From: Sinorhizobium kostiense
GTDB taxonomy: Bacteria; Pseudomonadota; Alphaproteobacteria; Rhizobiales; Rhizobiaceae
Direction: 5' to 3'
NCBI RefSeq assembly: GCF_017874595.1
Contig: NZ_JAGILA010000009.1
Location: 176,808-240,807, forward strand
Length of the DNA: 64,000 nt
Part shown: piece by piece, positions 7,836 through 17,276 of the stretch
How the letters are laid out: each line of letters starts with the position of its first letter
How positions within the stretch are numbered: position 1 is the first letter of the stretch
Translations under genes and position numbers: made by a program
The notes under the pieces: model-generated
The model's input: only the letters and a program-made list of their open reading frames with translations
The model's database searches: none
Told to the model about the DNA's origin: nothing

Positions 7836-8332
7836 TCAGTGTTTCGCCGCCAGCCCTTGCTGATCGCACTCGAGGAACTTGCGCGTGATCGCGGTGGCGT
7901 CTGCGTCGAGCCATTCTGCCATCGCGACTTCCTGCTGCAGGATGGTTTCGCAGACCCGCTTGGTCTCCTGGTCGCCCACATGTTCGGCTGCAGCCTTGTA
8001 GCTGGCGATCTCCATCTGCTCGAATGTAAACTCGCGAGTGAGCCCTTCACGACCTCGTCGTCGACGAATAGGCCACTTAGCCCCTGACCGAACGCGACCA
8101 TCTTTGCAGCAATATCCTTGAGACCGGAGGTGCCGCCGCTGACCCGTTCCAGGCAGCGCTCCAACATCGCCGCCAGATCGCGAGTCTCCTGGAGGCGCTT
8201 GTCTATTTGGGCCTTCAGTTCCGGGTAGTTTTCCAAGCGCGCCAATTGGCTCGTCAGCATGGTGATCGCCTGCTCTTCCATCGCATGCGCGTCCCTGAGC
8301 CATGCATGGAGATGCTCCCCGGGATCAGAAAT
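7836..8332 (-). pseudogene. DUF892 (YciE-type ferritin-like) gene, frameshifted
   Basis: The first frame reads MEEQAITMLTSQLARLENYP and on through VSGGTSGLKDIAAKMVAFGQ to DDEVVKG; the second frame continues LTREFTFEQMEIASYKAAAE...AMAEWLDADAT. Joined by one extra C near 8038-8045 they give a normal DUF892 protein: a four-helix ferritin-like bundle with Glu/His metal positions, linked to stress responses. The natural start seems to be at 8332, where AAAGGAG precedes ATT TCT GAT; the family starts MSDP, so the ATG may have become ATT. With the frameshift the product would lack the second helix pair. Confidence 0.65.
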
Positions 8333-8424
8333 GGTTTTCTCCTTTCTTCACCTTGACCGAGTGGCATTGGGATGTCGGGAGCTGCCGCCGGACGAGACGT
8401 CGCAGAATCGATCCGCGGCTCGGC

Positions 8425-8781
8425 TCAATGCTGCCGCTTGGCAGCCGGCTTTGCAGACGTCTCGGCAACGCCGGCGGCGTGTGCGTCGCTAAGCGACAAA
8501 GACGCCTCGGCGCAAGCCGCGGCAAACGACGCTCTTGCAACCTCGGCGGCGACGATCCCCGAAAGGGCGGCACGGCAGTCGCGAATCGCGCGGTGGTGCC
8601 ACTTGCCGTGGCTCGGCCACTCGTATTCCAGAAAATCGAGAGCGTCATAAGGTCCGCGGAATAGGCGAGGCATGCCGTTCTGAAGAGTTACCGAAAGGGG
8701 TACGCGCCAGAGAGCTTCCTTCATTGGGACCTCCCGAACTTTCCAATCGGAATAACCCGCCGGAAGCTCAACTCGTTCCAT
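8425..8781 (-). CDS. DUF982 protein
   Basis: Start ATG 8781 follows AAGG by nine bases. The 118-residue product carries the DUF982 pattern typical of Rhizobiales: W-R-V-P-L-S-V near residue 25, then YEWPSHGKWHHRAIRDCRAA and a helical ARASFAAACAEASL segment. The function of the family is unknown; rhizobia carry many copies. The last 25 residues (Ala/Lys-rich) extend beyond the usual domain. It lies directly upstream of the broken DUF892 gene on the same strand, separated by about 90 bp. Confidence 0.65.
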   Translation of the reverse strand: MERVELPAGYSDWKVREVPMKEALWRVPLSVTLQNGMPRLFRGPYDALDFLEYEWPSHGKWHHRAIRDCRAALSGIVAAEVARASFAAACAEASLSLSDAHAAGVAETSAKPAAKRQH

Positions 8782-9115
8782 TGCGAAAACCTTCGAAGGG
8801 TGATTTCCTGTCCTCTGTGGCGACGGCCGTGTTTGAGGCGAACTTACCGTCAGCGACGCCGTTGCTGATGCGTTCACAAAGACCGGCCTGCCTGGTCTGG
8901 ACGCCTACCTAAATGTTGGCTGTGCAACGTTGTGGTGGCAAACTATTGACCGATGCGAATGAGCCCGCCTGAGCTCTTCATTGCAATCGGAGGTCGGCAG
9001 CCTTGGAGCACTGCTGTCGTGTCGACGAGAGCTCCTGAACCTGGCGGTGCACTGTCGTACCCGCCTTTTCCTGCTCGACGGTATCGGTCAAAAGTAATCT
9101 ACAAAGGAGGAAATG

Positions 9116-9388
9116 ATGCCTGAGCGCAAAAAACGGAACGAAGATCCGGTCGAGGGCTCCAGGGAGATGATTGAACGCGAACTGGAGAGGCCAAACCAGA
9201 CTGGCACCGAGCCGTCGGGTAAAGGCACCAACGAAAAGCAAGCGCGCATTCGGAGGCGCGCCTACGAAATCTGGGAGCGCGAGGGACGACCTGACGGAGG
9301 GCATGAGCGCCACTGGCACGAAGCGGAAAAGCAGCTCGACGAAGAAGAAGGACGCACGTCAGACCACGGCGAGAGCGCAGGCCGATAA
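9116..9388 (+). CDS. DUF2934-type small protein
   Basis: AAAGGAGG precedes two consecutive ATGs (9113 and 9116); the second has the better five-base spacing. The 90-residue product is highly charged and carries the DUF2934 core RIRRRAYEIWEREGRPDGG followed by HERHWHEAEKQL. That family is a short helical, acidic/basic protein widespread in Rhizobiales with no known activity. A broken copy lies at 17277-17411. No partner gene overlaps it. Confidence 0.7.
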   Translation: MPERKKRNEDPVEGSREMIERELERPNQTGTEPSGKGTNEKQARIRRRAYEIWEREGRPDGGHERHWHEAEKQLDEEEGRTSDHGESAGR

Positions 9389-9511
9389 CGTGCGTCTCGC
9401 CCCGCCGTGCAGAAATGGCCGCTTGAACGGCGGGACTTCGGCGGCACGAGCTTAAGCGCCCGCGGATTTATGCTGACAGTCTTTGCAAACCTTCGCCAAG
9501 CCTGAACGCCA

Positions 9512-9527
9512 GCGCGAGATCTCGCGC
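9512..9527. repeat. 16-bp perfect palindrome
   Basis: GCGCGAGATCTCGCGC is fully self-complementary, and the GCGCGA half recurs at about 9556 and 9570 nearby. It lies in the 308-bp gap between the DUF2934 gene and the next plus-strand gene, about 170 bp upstream of that start. It may be a binding site; by chance such a palindrome is uncommon even at this GC. Otherwise 9389-9696 shows nothing. Confidence 0.35.
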
Positions 9528-9696
9528 GGTTACGTCCCTCCCGACCTCGCGCGATTGCGTTACCCGCGCGATTCGGATGGAGCCGTTGGCAGGAGAACGC
9601 GCCCCTGCATTTGCCTCTATCACTGGTTGGTTGCCAGCACGTGCCGATGACGGGAAGATGATTTTCGCTTCGCTCTCCAATAGAGGAGGTACCGTG

Positions 9697-9909
9697 ATGG
9701 GCGCCCACCAACGCTGTCTGTCGATCTCCCCCGAAGAGCTCAATGACCTTCAGGCTGTCCTCGAAGACGTTCTGCGAGAACTAAAGCTATCTCGGGAGAG
9801 TGACGAAGCCGAATCAGTCGCGAAGAGGCTGATTAAACTCTTCGAAAGCGGCGTGCGCGATGCCGCCTTGCTCCACGTCGCCTTAACTACGCCGGACAAT
9901 CAGACGTGA
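9697..9909 (+). CDS. small acidic hypothetical protein
   Basis: GAGGAGG lies seven bases before ATG 9697, which decides the start over longer in-frame options. The 70-residue product (GAHQRCLSISPEELNDLQAV...) is helical and acidic, with the ISPEELNDLQ motif I associate with small rhizobial proteins of unknown role. It precedes the response regulator at 10313 by about 400 bp. No domain is assigned. Confidence 0.6.
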   Translation: MGAHQRCLSISPEELNDLQAVLEDVLRELKLSRESDEAESVAKRLIKLFESGVRDAALLHVALTTPDNQT

Positions 9910-9969
9910 ACAGTCCCGACCAGAAGTTCTACGTGTAGAGAAAGCTGCTCAGTCGGACCTTCTGGAGGG

Positions 9970-9990
9970 CCCCAGCTGACCGAGCTGGGG
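9970..9990 (+). terminator. perfect 8-bp hairpin after the small gene
   Basis: CCCCAGCT and AGCTGGGG pair around GACCG, 60 bp after the stop at 9909. There is no T-tract, so it may end transcription only weakly or protect the transcript. The rest of 9910-10312 holds no gene I can support. Confidence 0.35.
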
Positions 9991-10312
9991 CGAGATGAAC
10001 CCTCTAGGAAAGTCACCGACGATTGCGCCGATCGGTGGAACTTTCAGGTAGTCACGTTCCCGTCACGAACCTTCTCGAACCTTGCTCAGGCAAGAAGACC
10101 TGCTTTAATCCCCCATCCTTCGTCATCACACCGGGCAAGTCATGACCTTTGGGTCGCCGACTGCATCCTCTGCTTTGAAAACGTTCGTGACGCTGCATTT
10201 ACGAATGCTGGGGGAGGGCAGCAGCACGTAGCCGCCAGCCGACCACCAAAAGTTTGGAACCGTTTGCCTTCCCCTGCGTTGATCAGCCTTCGATTGTTGG
10301 GGGACATACGAG

Positions 10313-10705
10313 GTGGAATCGGTTCCCATATTGTTGGCGGAGGATGAGGCGCTATTGCTGCTTGATTTCGAACAGGCGCTCGCCGAGGCAGGCTTCAGTG
10401 TCATAGCGGTATCGAGCGGACGGAAGGCGATCGCGCTTTTGAATGCCGGAGATGCTTCCATACAAGGGATAGTCACCGACATTCGGTTCCGCGAGCCCCC
10501 GGACGGCTGGAATGTCGCACGCGTCGCGCGGGAAATCGATCCGGAAATACCGGTCGTCTATGTTAGCGGAGACAGCGCTCCCGATTGGGCGTCAAAGGGC
10601 GTTCCAAACAGCATCATGCTCGAAAAGCCCTTCGCCATGGCGCAGTTGGTAACGGCGATCTCTCAACTGCTTAACGGCCGATCATCAGGAACGACAGCTC
10701 CTTGA
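10313..10705 (+). CDS. single-domain response regulator
   Basis: The 130-residue protein is one receiver domain: acidic pair E10/D11, phosphorylation site D56 in GIVTDIRFR, S84 in the switch position and K105 in LEKPF. There is no output domain, as in CheY-like or stress-type relay regulators. GTG 10313 follows GGGGGA by about eight bases; no ATG competes. No histidine kinase gene is nearby, so the partner is unknown. The adjacent two cyclic-di-GMP genes make it a possible input to them, which is inference. Confidence 0.75.
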   Translation: MESVPILLAEDEALLLLDFEQALAEAGFSVIAVSSGRKAIALLNAGDASIQGIVTDIRFREPPDGWNVARVAREIDPEIPVVYVSGDSAPDWASKGVPNSIMLEKPFAMAQLVTAISQLLNGRSSGTTAP

Positions 10706-11110
10706 TTGGCGGGACTCGCGACGTCGCCTCAGTTGTGCATTTTGCAGAGACCGGTGTTCTACGCAATCATCGACGAGTTTGCTCTGCCGAGGCTGGATTT
10801 TGCCCCGATCCCTGAGCCAGCGGTTACCACTCTAGAACAAAGTCACGCCTAAACGGTGTGAAGTGGGAAAACCTCTCTAAGGCCGATTGCTCCGAAAAAC
10901 CTCAGCGGGCCGCCGTTCTTCGTTGAGGCGGGTTAGGGCCGCTTTGTCGCGACCGTCTAAAATTTAACCAAAACTCGGAAAGGACCAAACAGAAACCCTC
11001 TAAAAGTGTAGTATTGCTTAGCAATCAGATCGTGCGTTGTATTTAGGATTACGGGATTCCCCCCGACCTATGGGGTTCTGCGTCACTTCATGAATGCAAG
11101 GGAGCATTCC
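10706..11110. other. intergenic region with probable promoter of the GGDEF-EAL gene
   Basis: No coding frame is credible here. The last 150 bp become AT-rich, unlike the surroundings, consistent with a promoter for the gene at 11111. I could not identify a specific sigma-factor consensus. Confidence 0.35.
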
Positions 11111-13249
11111 ATGCTGATCTCCGCCAGCCATACACGTTCTTCGACTCCTTTGATCATTCTTGCCGGAGGGAGCTATGAGGAGGCCTCGTCGGTCGCGCGG
11201 AGCATTCGGGAAATGGGATATTCATGCGTTTGCTCTCCAGACTACCGGACATTTAAGCAACATGCGCGATTGGTAAAGCCGGACCTCCTATTGCTGGATA
11301 GCGGTATCGACGGCGAATTCTTGGGAGATGCAAAACGTCGGGAAGAGTTCCAATCTGTTCCAACGATTCACCTCGTTTCCACTGCCGCCGATCGAGAGCA
11401 CGCCTTTGCCGCGGGTGCGGTGGACTGCGTCGTCAAACCCGTGCTGACCGAAGAGCTGCTGTCACGTGTAAAAGCCCGTCTCGAGTTGCTGCAGACGGAG
11501 AAACAGCTTGCCCAACTCAAAATGCAGTTCGCCACAACGCTTGAAAATATCGGTCAGGGGGTCTGCTTCTTCGATGCGGACCAGCGGCTGATTCTGTCCA
11601 ATCGGCGGTACGCGGAGGTGTATGGCCTACCTCCGGAGATGATCAAGCCAGGCATGACTTTAAGCGAGATAACCGAGCTGCGTTACGCGGTCGGCGCCTG
11701 CCCGGTTGTGCCGCACGACGAATATCTGGCCTGGTGCGATGCGATCAATTCCAAGGCATCGCCCCAGGACTGGTCGGTGGAGCTGAAGTCTGGCAAGGTC
11801 ATTCGGGTTCATCACGAGAGGACCTCCGATGGCGGGTGGGTTTCTACGCACGAGGATGTGACCCAGCACCGGGATGCCGAACGGCAGATAGCACATCTGG
11901 CGCTGCATGATCCTCTCACCGATCTGCCCAACCGCGCAGCTCTGAAGCAGAAACTCGATGCACTCCTCGAACACCACCGTATGCAAGGGTCACCGTTTGC
12001 AGTCCTGTGCCTCGATCTGGACCGGTTCAAGGAGGTCAACGACCTCTTCGGCCATAATGTTGGGGATCTGGTTCTGTGCCTGGCCGCCAAACGTCTTTGC
12101 GCTGTCGCGGTTGGCGCCTTTGTAGCGCGCCTCGGCGGTGACGAGTTCATGGTTTTGGCAGAAGGTGACGCCAGCTCCGCAGCGCAGGTAGCCGACCTGA
12201 TTATCACGGTTCTGAGCGAGGACGCAGAGATCGAAGGCACTCGGATCCGAATGGGTACAAGCCTTGGCGTAGCAGTTTTTCCCGCGGACGGGGACAACGC
12301 CGCCGAACTCATGGGCAATGCCGATGCAGCCCTCTATCGCGCTAAAGCCGATGGGCGTGGTACGGCCCGGTTCTTCGAACCGCAAATGGACAAGTGGTTG
12401 CGGGAGCGGCGAGAGCTGCAACGTGATCTGCAAGCGGCAATTTCTCAACAGCAACTGTCTATTGTCTATCAGCCGCAGGCTAACATCGGCGGGGATGTCA
12501 CCGGCTTCGAAGCCTTGCTGCGGTGGAACCATCCGACTCGTGGCAATATCCCCCCGACAGTCTTCATCCCGATTGCCGAAGAGAGCAGCCTGATGATCGA
12601 GATCGGCGAGTGGGTGTTGCGAGAGGCCTGCCGGGAGGCAGCCTCGTGGCCGCGGAAGCTTTCGGTCGCCGTAAACCTCTCGCCGGTGCAATTCAAACAC
12701 GGCGATCTGGCTGGGCTTGTAAAGTCAGCCCTGATCGAAACGGGACTTGAGCCCGAACGCTTGGAGCTCGAGATCACAGAAGGCGTTTTGATCGACGACC
12801 TGGAACGTGCCATTTCGACGTTGAGTCAACTTAAGGCGCTGGGTTTGCGGATTGCAATGGACGATTTCGGGACCGGCTATTCTTCGCTATCGTATCTGCA
12901 ATCCTTCGCCTTCGATAAGATCAAAATTGATCAGTCCTTTGTGCGCAACATTGGACTCTCCCAATCTTCAGCAATCATTCGGGCCGTCATCGGACTTGGG
13001 CGCGGCCTCAATCTTCCCATTATCGCTGAAGGTGTGGAATCGACGGACCAGCTTGCCTTCTTGACCCGGGAGAGCTGCGATCAGGTACAAGGCTACCTTG
13101 TGGGCCGGCCCCGCCCGATTTCGGACTATGCCAAATATCTGGGGCACGCAAACGACGTCGAGCAGCTTGCGCGCGTCCGGCCGGCGATCTCGGCCCAGCA
13201 AGAGCAAAGCCATCGTGCCGATTCCAGGCAAAACAGCGGAATTGGCTGA
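11111..13249 (+). CDS. REC-like, PAS, GGDEF, EAL cyclic-di-GMP protein
   Basis: ATG 11111 has AAGGGAG six bases upstream; an ATG at 11090 lacks a site. The 712-residue cytosolic protein has a receiver-like domain (about 10-125; D63 and K109 present, N-terminal acidic pair absent), a PAS-type domain (about 140-250), GGDEF (motif 342-346) and EAL. The EAL part keeps FEALLRW, NLSPVQF, EITEG, DDFGTGYSSL, KIDQSF and AEGVES, so phosphodiesterase activity is expected. GGDEF is canonical but lacks the inhibitory RxxD. It could make or break cyclic-di-GMP. It converges with a second GGDEF-EAL gene nine bases away. Confidence 0.85.
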   Translation: MLISASHTRSSTPLIILAGGSYEEASSVARSIREMGYSCVCSPDYRTFKQHARLVKPDLLLLDSGIDGEFLGDAKRREEFQSVPTIHLVSTAADREHAFAAGAVDCVVKPVLTEELLSRVKARLELLQTEKQLAQLKMQFATTLENIGQGVCFFDADQRLILSNRRYAEVYGLPPEMIKPGMTLSEITELRYAVGACPVVPHDEYLAWCDAINSKASPQDWSVELKSGKVIRVHHERTSDGGWVSTHEDVTQHRDAERQIAHLALHDPLTDLPNRAALKQKLDALLEHHRMQGSPFAVLCLDLDRFKEVNDLFGHNVGDLVLCLAAKRLCAVAVGAFVARLGGDEFMVLAEGDASSAAQVADLIITVLSEDAEIEGTRIRMGTSLGVAVFPADGDNAAELMGNADAALYRAKADGRGTARFFEPQMDKWLRERRELQRDLQAAISQQQLSIVYQPQANIGGDVTGFEALLRWNHPTRGNIPPTVFIPIAEESSLMIEIGEWVLREACREAASWPRKLSVAVNLSPVQFKHGDLAGLVKSALIETGLEPERLELEITEGVLIDDLERAISTLSQLKALGLRIAMDDFGTGYSSLSYLQSFAFDKIKIDQSFVRNIGLSQSSAIIRAVIGLGRGLNLPIIAEGVESTDQLAFLTRESCDQVQGYLVGRPRPISDYAKYLGHANDVEQLARVRPAISAQQEQSHRADSRQNSGIG

Positions 13250-13258
13250 GGCCGCTTC

Positions 13259-16200
13259 CTAGAGTGAAGGGTTTTTCCCGATCCACCGTTCTGTGGGGAA
13301 GGTAGGGTGGGCGCTGTCACTCGATCTGCGGGCTTTTATCACTTCGAACACTTGCTCCGCAGAAAGAGGGCGGGCGAATAGATATCCCTGTGCCTCATCG
13401 AAACCTTCGGCGTTGACGGCGTCTAATTGGGTCTGTGTCTCCACGCCCTCCACAGTGGTGGTTATTCCTAAACTTCGTCCAATGCCCGCTACAGCCCTGA
13501 CGATTGCGAGGGACTCCTTGCCGGTAGGCAAGTCGCTTATAAACTCACGGTCGACCTTAATTTTGTCGAAGGGGAAAGTTCTCAGGTAACTGAGGGAGGA
13601 GTAGCCGGTTCCAAAATCATCCATCGCGATTTTGGCGCCAACCTGCCTAATTTCCTGCAGAATATGCAGGTTATTGTCACTTTCGTCGAGCAACACCGAC
13701 TCCGTTATTTCGAGCTGCAGGCGCGAAGGATCCAATCCGGCTTCTCGAAGTGAATCTGCCACGAGAGCGGAAAGTTTACGATTTCGAAATTGCAGTGGCG
13801 AAAGATTTACCGCTACACTGATGTGCGGCGGCCATTTTGCGGCTTCCCTGCACGCCTGGCGCAGCGTCCACTCCCCAAGCGGAATGATTAGTCCCGTTTC
13901 CTCCGCTAGCGAAATGAACTCGACGGGCGAGATCAATCCTTTATCGGGATGTCTCCAGCGCACGAGCGCCTCGCAGGTCGTGATCTGCTTAGTGCCGAGG
14001 TTTATCAGCGGCTGATAAAACAACTCCAGCTCGCCCCTCTCGAGGGCGCGTCGAAGTTCGATTTTCATTTCTTGCTTGGCTCGGAGGTGAGCGTCCATGC
14101 CTGGGGCAAATTGTCTGTAGGTGCCGCGGCCGCTTGCTTTCGCTCGGTAAAGGGCGATGTCGGCAGCCTTGATGAGCTCATCCGCAGACCGGCCATCTTT
14201 CGGGGCGAAGGCAAGCCCGACACTTACTCCCACATCTACATGCGTTCCATCGAGATCATAGGGTGCTCCAACCAAATCTATGATGTTCTTTGCCAGATTG
14301 ATCGCTTCCTCCTCGTTGTCGAGGTCAGTCCTCAGGACAACGAACTCGTCGCCTCCCAGCCGAGCAACAACGTCGTTCTCTTCGGCGCAGTTACGCAGAC
14401 GTTCGGCCACTTGGCGTAGCAACAGGTCGCCAGCTGGATGGCCATAGGCGTCATTGACTGCCTTGAAGCCGTCGAGGTCCAGGTTGAGAATTGCCGTTGT
14501 TGCCTTATCCCGCGACCCGTCCAATAGCCGTTCGAATCCCTCGCGCAGGAACTGACGGTTTGCCAAGCCGGTCAGGGCGTCGTGCCGCGCCATATGATGA
14601 ATTTGCCTGTGCGCGAGGGAGCGCTCCTGCTCCGCCTTGCGCCGTTCCGATATGTCCCTGAAAAACAGCGACATCCCCTCGGAAGTCGGCGCAGCATGCA
14701 TTTCGAGCCAGATCCCACGGGGCTCCAGATATTCTTCGAAGCTTGCGTTGCTGCGGTCGGTCATCGCCCTCCGGAATTCGATCGCAAATACCGAGTTTTC
14801 GTCCGCAGGAAAAACCTTCCATAAATCGAGCCCTGTCGCATGTTCATCAAGCTGAAGCAGGCGCATGGCTTTGATGTTGAAATAGCTGATCCGCCAGCTT
14901 CGGTCGACGACCAGCACGCTGTCCATCGTGCTCTCAAGGACGCCTGAGAGCCGTTCAGCCAGACGTTCGGCTTCATGGCGCGCGGATTCCGCCTCGTTCC
15001 TTGCCTTCCGAGCTTCGGTCACGTCGCGCCAAATCGCCAGCATGCGGATGGGTTCACCGGCAGCACCGAGCACCGGGGCGGTGATGACGTCCATGTATCG
15101 TTTGAAACCCGCACTGTCGTGTATCGCCGTTTCGAGACGCGTCGTCCGGCCCTTCCGAACTTCGGTGTAAACAGCCTCCGCTTTTGCCACATCCGACGCG
15201 GGCACCAGATCACGCCACGCGACATCTTCGAGTGTCGCGTTCTCATCGAGCCCAAACAGTTGCCTTCCAGCCCGGTTCATAAGCAGGGGACGTCCATCGA
15301 TGTCCAGCAGGCGGATGCAATCGGGCGTACTTTCAAACACGCTTCGGATGAGGGCCTCGCTCTCCTCCCGGGCAAGTTCGGCCTGCCGCCGTTCCGTTAT
15401 GTCTAGGACACTGCCAACATAGCCGAGGAAGGCTTCGTCCGATGCAAAACGTGGTTGTCCGACGTCAATGACCCAGGCGTAACTCCCGTCGGCGCGTCGA
15501 AGGCGGTACTCGGTTCGGACTGGTGTGCGGAGCCGGGCTGCTTCGCTAAAACTACTCTCAGCTTCCTCGCGGTCCTGAGGGTGAATGGCATCGATCCATC
15601 CGAGTCCCCGCGCTTGCTCCGCGGTCTGCCCGGTCGTCTCGAGCCAGAGGCGACTGTGGTAGATGCACGCGCCGCTTTCGTCGGTCACCCAAATCATCAC
15701 CGGCGCATCATCCGCAATGGCCCTGAAACGGGCCTCGCTTTCCTTGGCAGCCTCCAGCGCTCTGCGGCGGTCGTCGACGTCTTCAACTGTCCCGTACCAT
15801 CGTATGATGGTTCCGTCGCCCGCCTTGTGCGGGGCAGCGCGGTTGCGGAACCAACGATATCCGTCCACCGAAGTTGCCAGGCGGAACTCGACGTCCAACG
15901 AATCTCCGGTTGCAACTGATCTGGACCACTGGCGCTGTACGTTCTCAAGGTCGTCAGGGTGCATCGCCCTCGCCCATCCCGTCCCGAGCGCGTCAGCGGG
16001 GTCAAACCCAGTTATCTCCTTCCAGCGCGGCCCTACTTCGAGAACCTCCCCCGACGGGGAGGCCGTCCATGGAACCTGGGGATGAAGCTCCACCAGAGAA
16101 CGATAATGTTCTTCGCTGGCGCGAAGCTCTGACTCTGCTGTACGGCGGGCCGTGACATCCAATATTGTCGCCACCACCATCCTTTCCTTGAGCACACCGC

Positions 16201-16507
16201 TGGCCAGTTCGGCTTGCCGTTTCTGGGTTACCAGACTTCTGATCGTCCCGTCAGAAGCATGTATCTCCTGCTCAAAAGAGAATTCCTCCCCGGAACTGAG
16301 AACTTGTCTGTCCATCTTACGAATGCGATCGGCCTCCGCTCTTGGCAAGATGTCGTAATCCGTACGTCCGCTCAGTTCGCTGCGCGCCCTTCCGAGAAGT
16401 TCACATGCCGCATCGTTTAAAAACCGGAAGCGGGAAAGCTCGTCTTTGATGATGATGGGCTGGGGAATGGCATTGAGAATGACTTCGAGTTCTTCACCGA
16501 AGCGCAT
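13259..16507 (-). CDS. five-PAS GGDEF-EAL cyclic-di-GMP protein
   Basis: The 1082-residue protein has no membrane segment. Five PAS/PAC repeats can be followed (about 5-120, 130-245, 255-370, 380-500 and 515-630), each ending near an R(D/V)ITERR-type linker. A GGDEF domain follows (RLGGDEFVVL; the RxxD inhibitory site reads EEND), then an EAL domain with CEALVRW, NLSPLQF, EITESVL, DDFGTGYSSL and VEGVET. All residues I can check for both activities are present. It is probably a cytosolic sensor integrating redox, light or ligand signals. GGGGG precedes the ATG by six bases. The 296 bp upstream (16508-16803) show no gene. Confidence 0.85.
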   Translation of the reverse strand: MRFGEELEVILNAIPQPIIIKDELSRFRFLNDAACELLGRARSELSGRTDYDILPRAEADRIRKMDRQVLSSGEEFSFEQEIHASDGTIRSLVTQKRQAELASGVLKERMVVATILDVTARRTAESELRASEEHYRSLVELHPQVPWTASPSGEVLEVGPRWKEITGFDPADALGTGWARAMHPDDLENVQRQWSRSVATGDSLDVEFRLATSVDGYRWFRNRAAPHKAGDGTIIRWYGTVEDVDDRRRALEAAKESEARFRAIADDAPVMIWVTDESGACIYHSRLWLETTGQTAEQARGLGWIDAIHPQDREEAESSFSEAARLRTPVRTEYRLRRADGSYAWVIDVGQPRFASDEAFLGYVGSVLDITERRQAELAREESEALIRSVFESTPDCIRLLDIDGRPLLMNRAGRQLFGLDENATLEDVAWRDLVPASDVAKAEAVYTEVRKGRTTRLETAIHDSAGFKRYMDVITAPVLGAAGEPIRMLAIWRDVTEARKARNEAESARHEAERLAERLSGVLESTMDSVLVVDRSWRISYFNIKAMRLLQLDEHATGLDLWKVFPADENSVFAIEFRRAMTDRSNASFEEYLEPRGIWLEMHAAPTSEGMSLFFRDISERRKAEQERSLAHRQIHHMARHDALTGLANRQFLREGFERLLDGSRDKATTAILNLDLDGFKAVNDAYGHPAGDLLLRQVAERLRNCAEENDVVARLGGDEFVVLRTDLDNEEEAINLAKNIIDLVGAPYDLDGTHVDVGVSVGLAFAPKDGRSADELIKAADIALYRAKASGRGTYRQFAPGMDAHLRAKQEMKIELRRALERGELELFYQPLINLGTKQITTCEALVRWRHPDKGLISPVEFISLAEETGLIIPLGEWTLRQACREAAKWPPHISVAVNLSPLQFRNRKLSALVADSLREAGLDPSRLQLEITESVLLDESDNNLHILQEIRQVGAKIAMDDFGTGYSSLSYLRTFPFDKIKVDREFISDLPTGKESLAIVRAVAGIGRSLGITTTVEGVETQTQLDAVNAEGFDEAQGYLFARPLSAEQVFEVIKARRSSDSAHPTFPTERWIGKNPSL

Positions 16508-16803
16508 GTTCTGCCCCCAAATGAACTACGTGCGGTTTTTTCATGTTGCTTGAAAGGACCTTGTGACAACGTAGGTGATCACCCGGCTAAAGGAGATGGC
16601 GCAGCCCCAGGCATTTTCAATACTACTCAGGCGATAAACCGATCGCGTGCACATGCACAAAGCGATCGGCTCGCTTGTCGCACTTGCTTGGACGGCCATT
16701 TGACGTCAGCTGGTGTTGTGGCAACCGTGATTGGCGACGCGAACAGATGATGCCGCGGTGAGCTAATCCGGTATATGCTTATGCCAGTCTGGCGGTGCTT
16801 ATC

Positions 16804-17163
16804 TCAACCGTCATTTCTATTGAGGCTCGGAGCCATACCCATGACTGCTCGGGGTGGCACAAAAAGGCATCTCGTTAGGAAGTTACCCGTACCCAGACAT
16901 AGATGAAACTCACCGTCTGGCGAGGGTTTTACTCGCGGATCCTGGTAGCCTATGATCTCGCCTGTTTCTTCCACGATATATCCTTCGGGCCCTTCAACTA
17001 CGGCAGTATCGTGGACCGGCTGACAGTCCCGGTCGCTGCAGCACTGGTAAGGGTAGTACCATCCTGAAGGGGCGCTATGCGCGTCCACCTTCACGTGGAA
17101 GGAAAGGTGGACAAGCAGCCCCAGGAGCACGCTCAAGTGTACTCGCGTGACATTCCATAGCAT
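16804..17163 (-). CDS. exported cysteine-rich hypothetical protein
   Basis: GAGGAG lies seven bases before ATG 17163, so a longer frame to 17268 is rejected. The 119-residue product starts with a signal peptide (VTRVHLSVLLGLLVHLSFHV) and continues WYYPYQCCSDRDCQPVHDT, with further cysteines at HLCLGTG and TRCLF. The paired cysteines suggest a disulfide-bonded periplasmic protein; similar short proteins of unknown role are common in rhizobia. It lies at the edge of the copper island but points the same way as it. No activity is assigned. Confidence 0.6.
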   Translation of the reverse strand: MLWNVTRVHLSVLLGLLVHLSFHVKVDAHSAPSGWYYPYQCCSDRDCQPVHDTAVVEGPEGYIVEETGEIIGYQDPRVKPSPDGEFHLCLGTGNFLTRCLFVPPRAVMGMAPSLNRNDG

Positions 17164-17276
17164 GGATACACTCCTCAAGCGCCGGCCGGCCGACGCTGGC
17201 GCGCTGATATCGGGGCCTCGATACGAAACAGTGCCAGCCAATTCTGCACTTCCACCGAAAATGTCCAAGGGAAATT

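Noticed and set aside
9990..10110. GGAAC-type general-stress (EcfG) promoter upstream of the response regulator
   Set aside because: GGAAC words are present, but the spacing to CGTT is 13-14 bases rather than the 16-17 expected.
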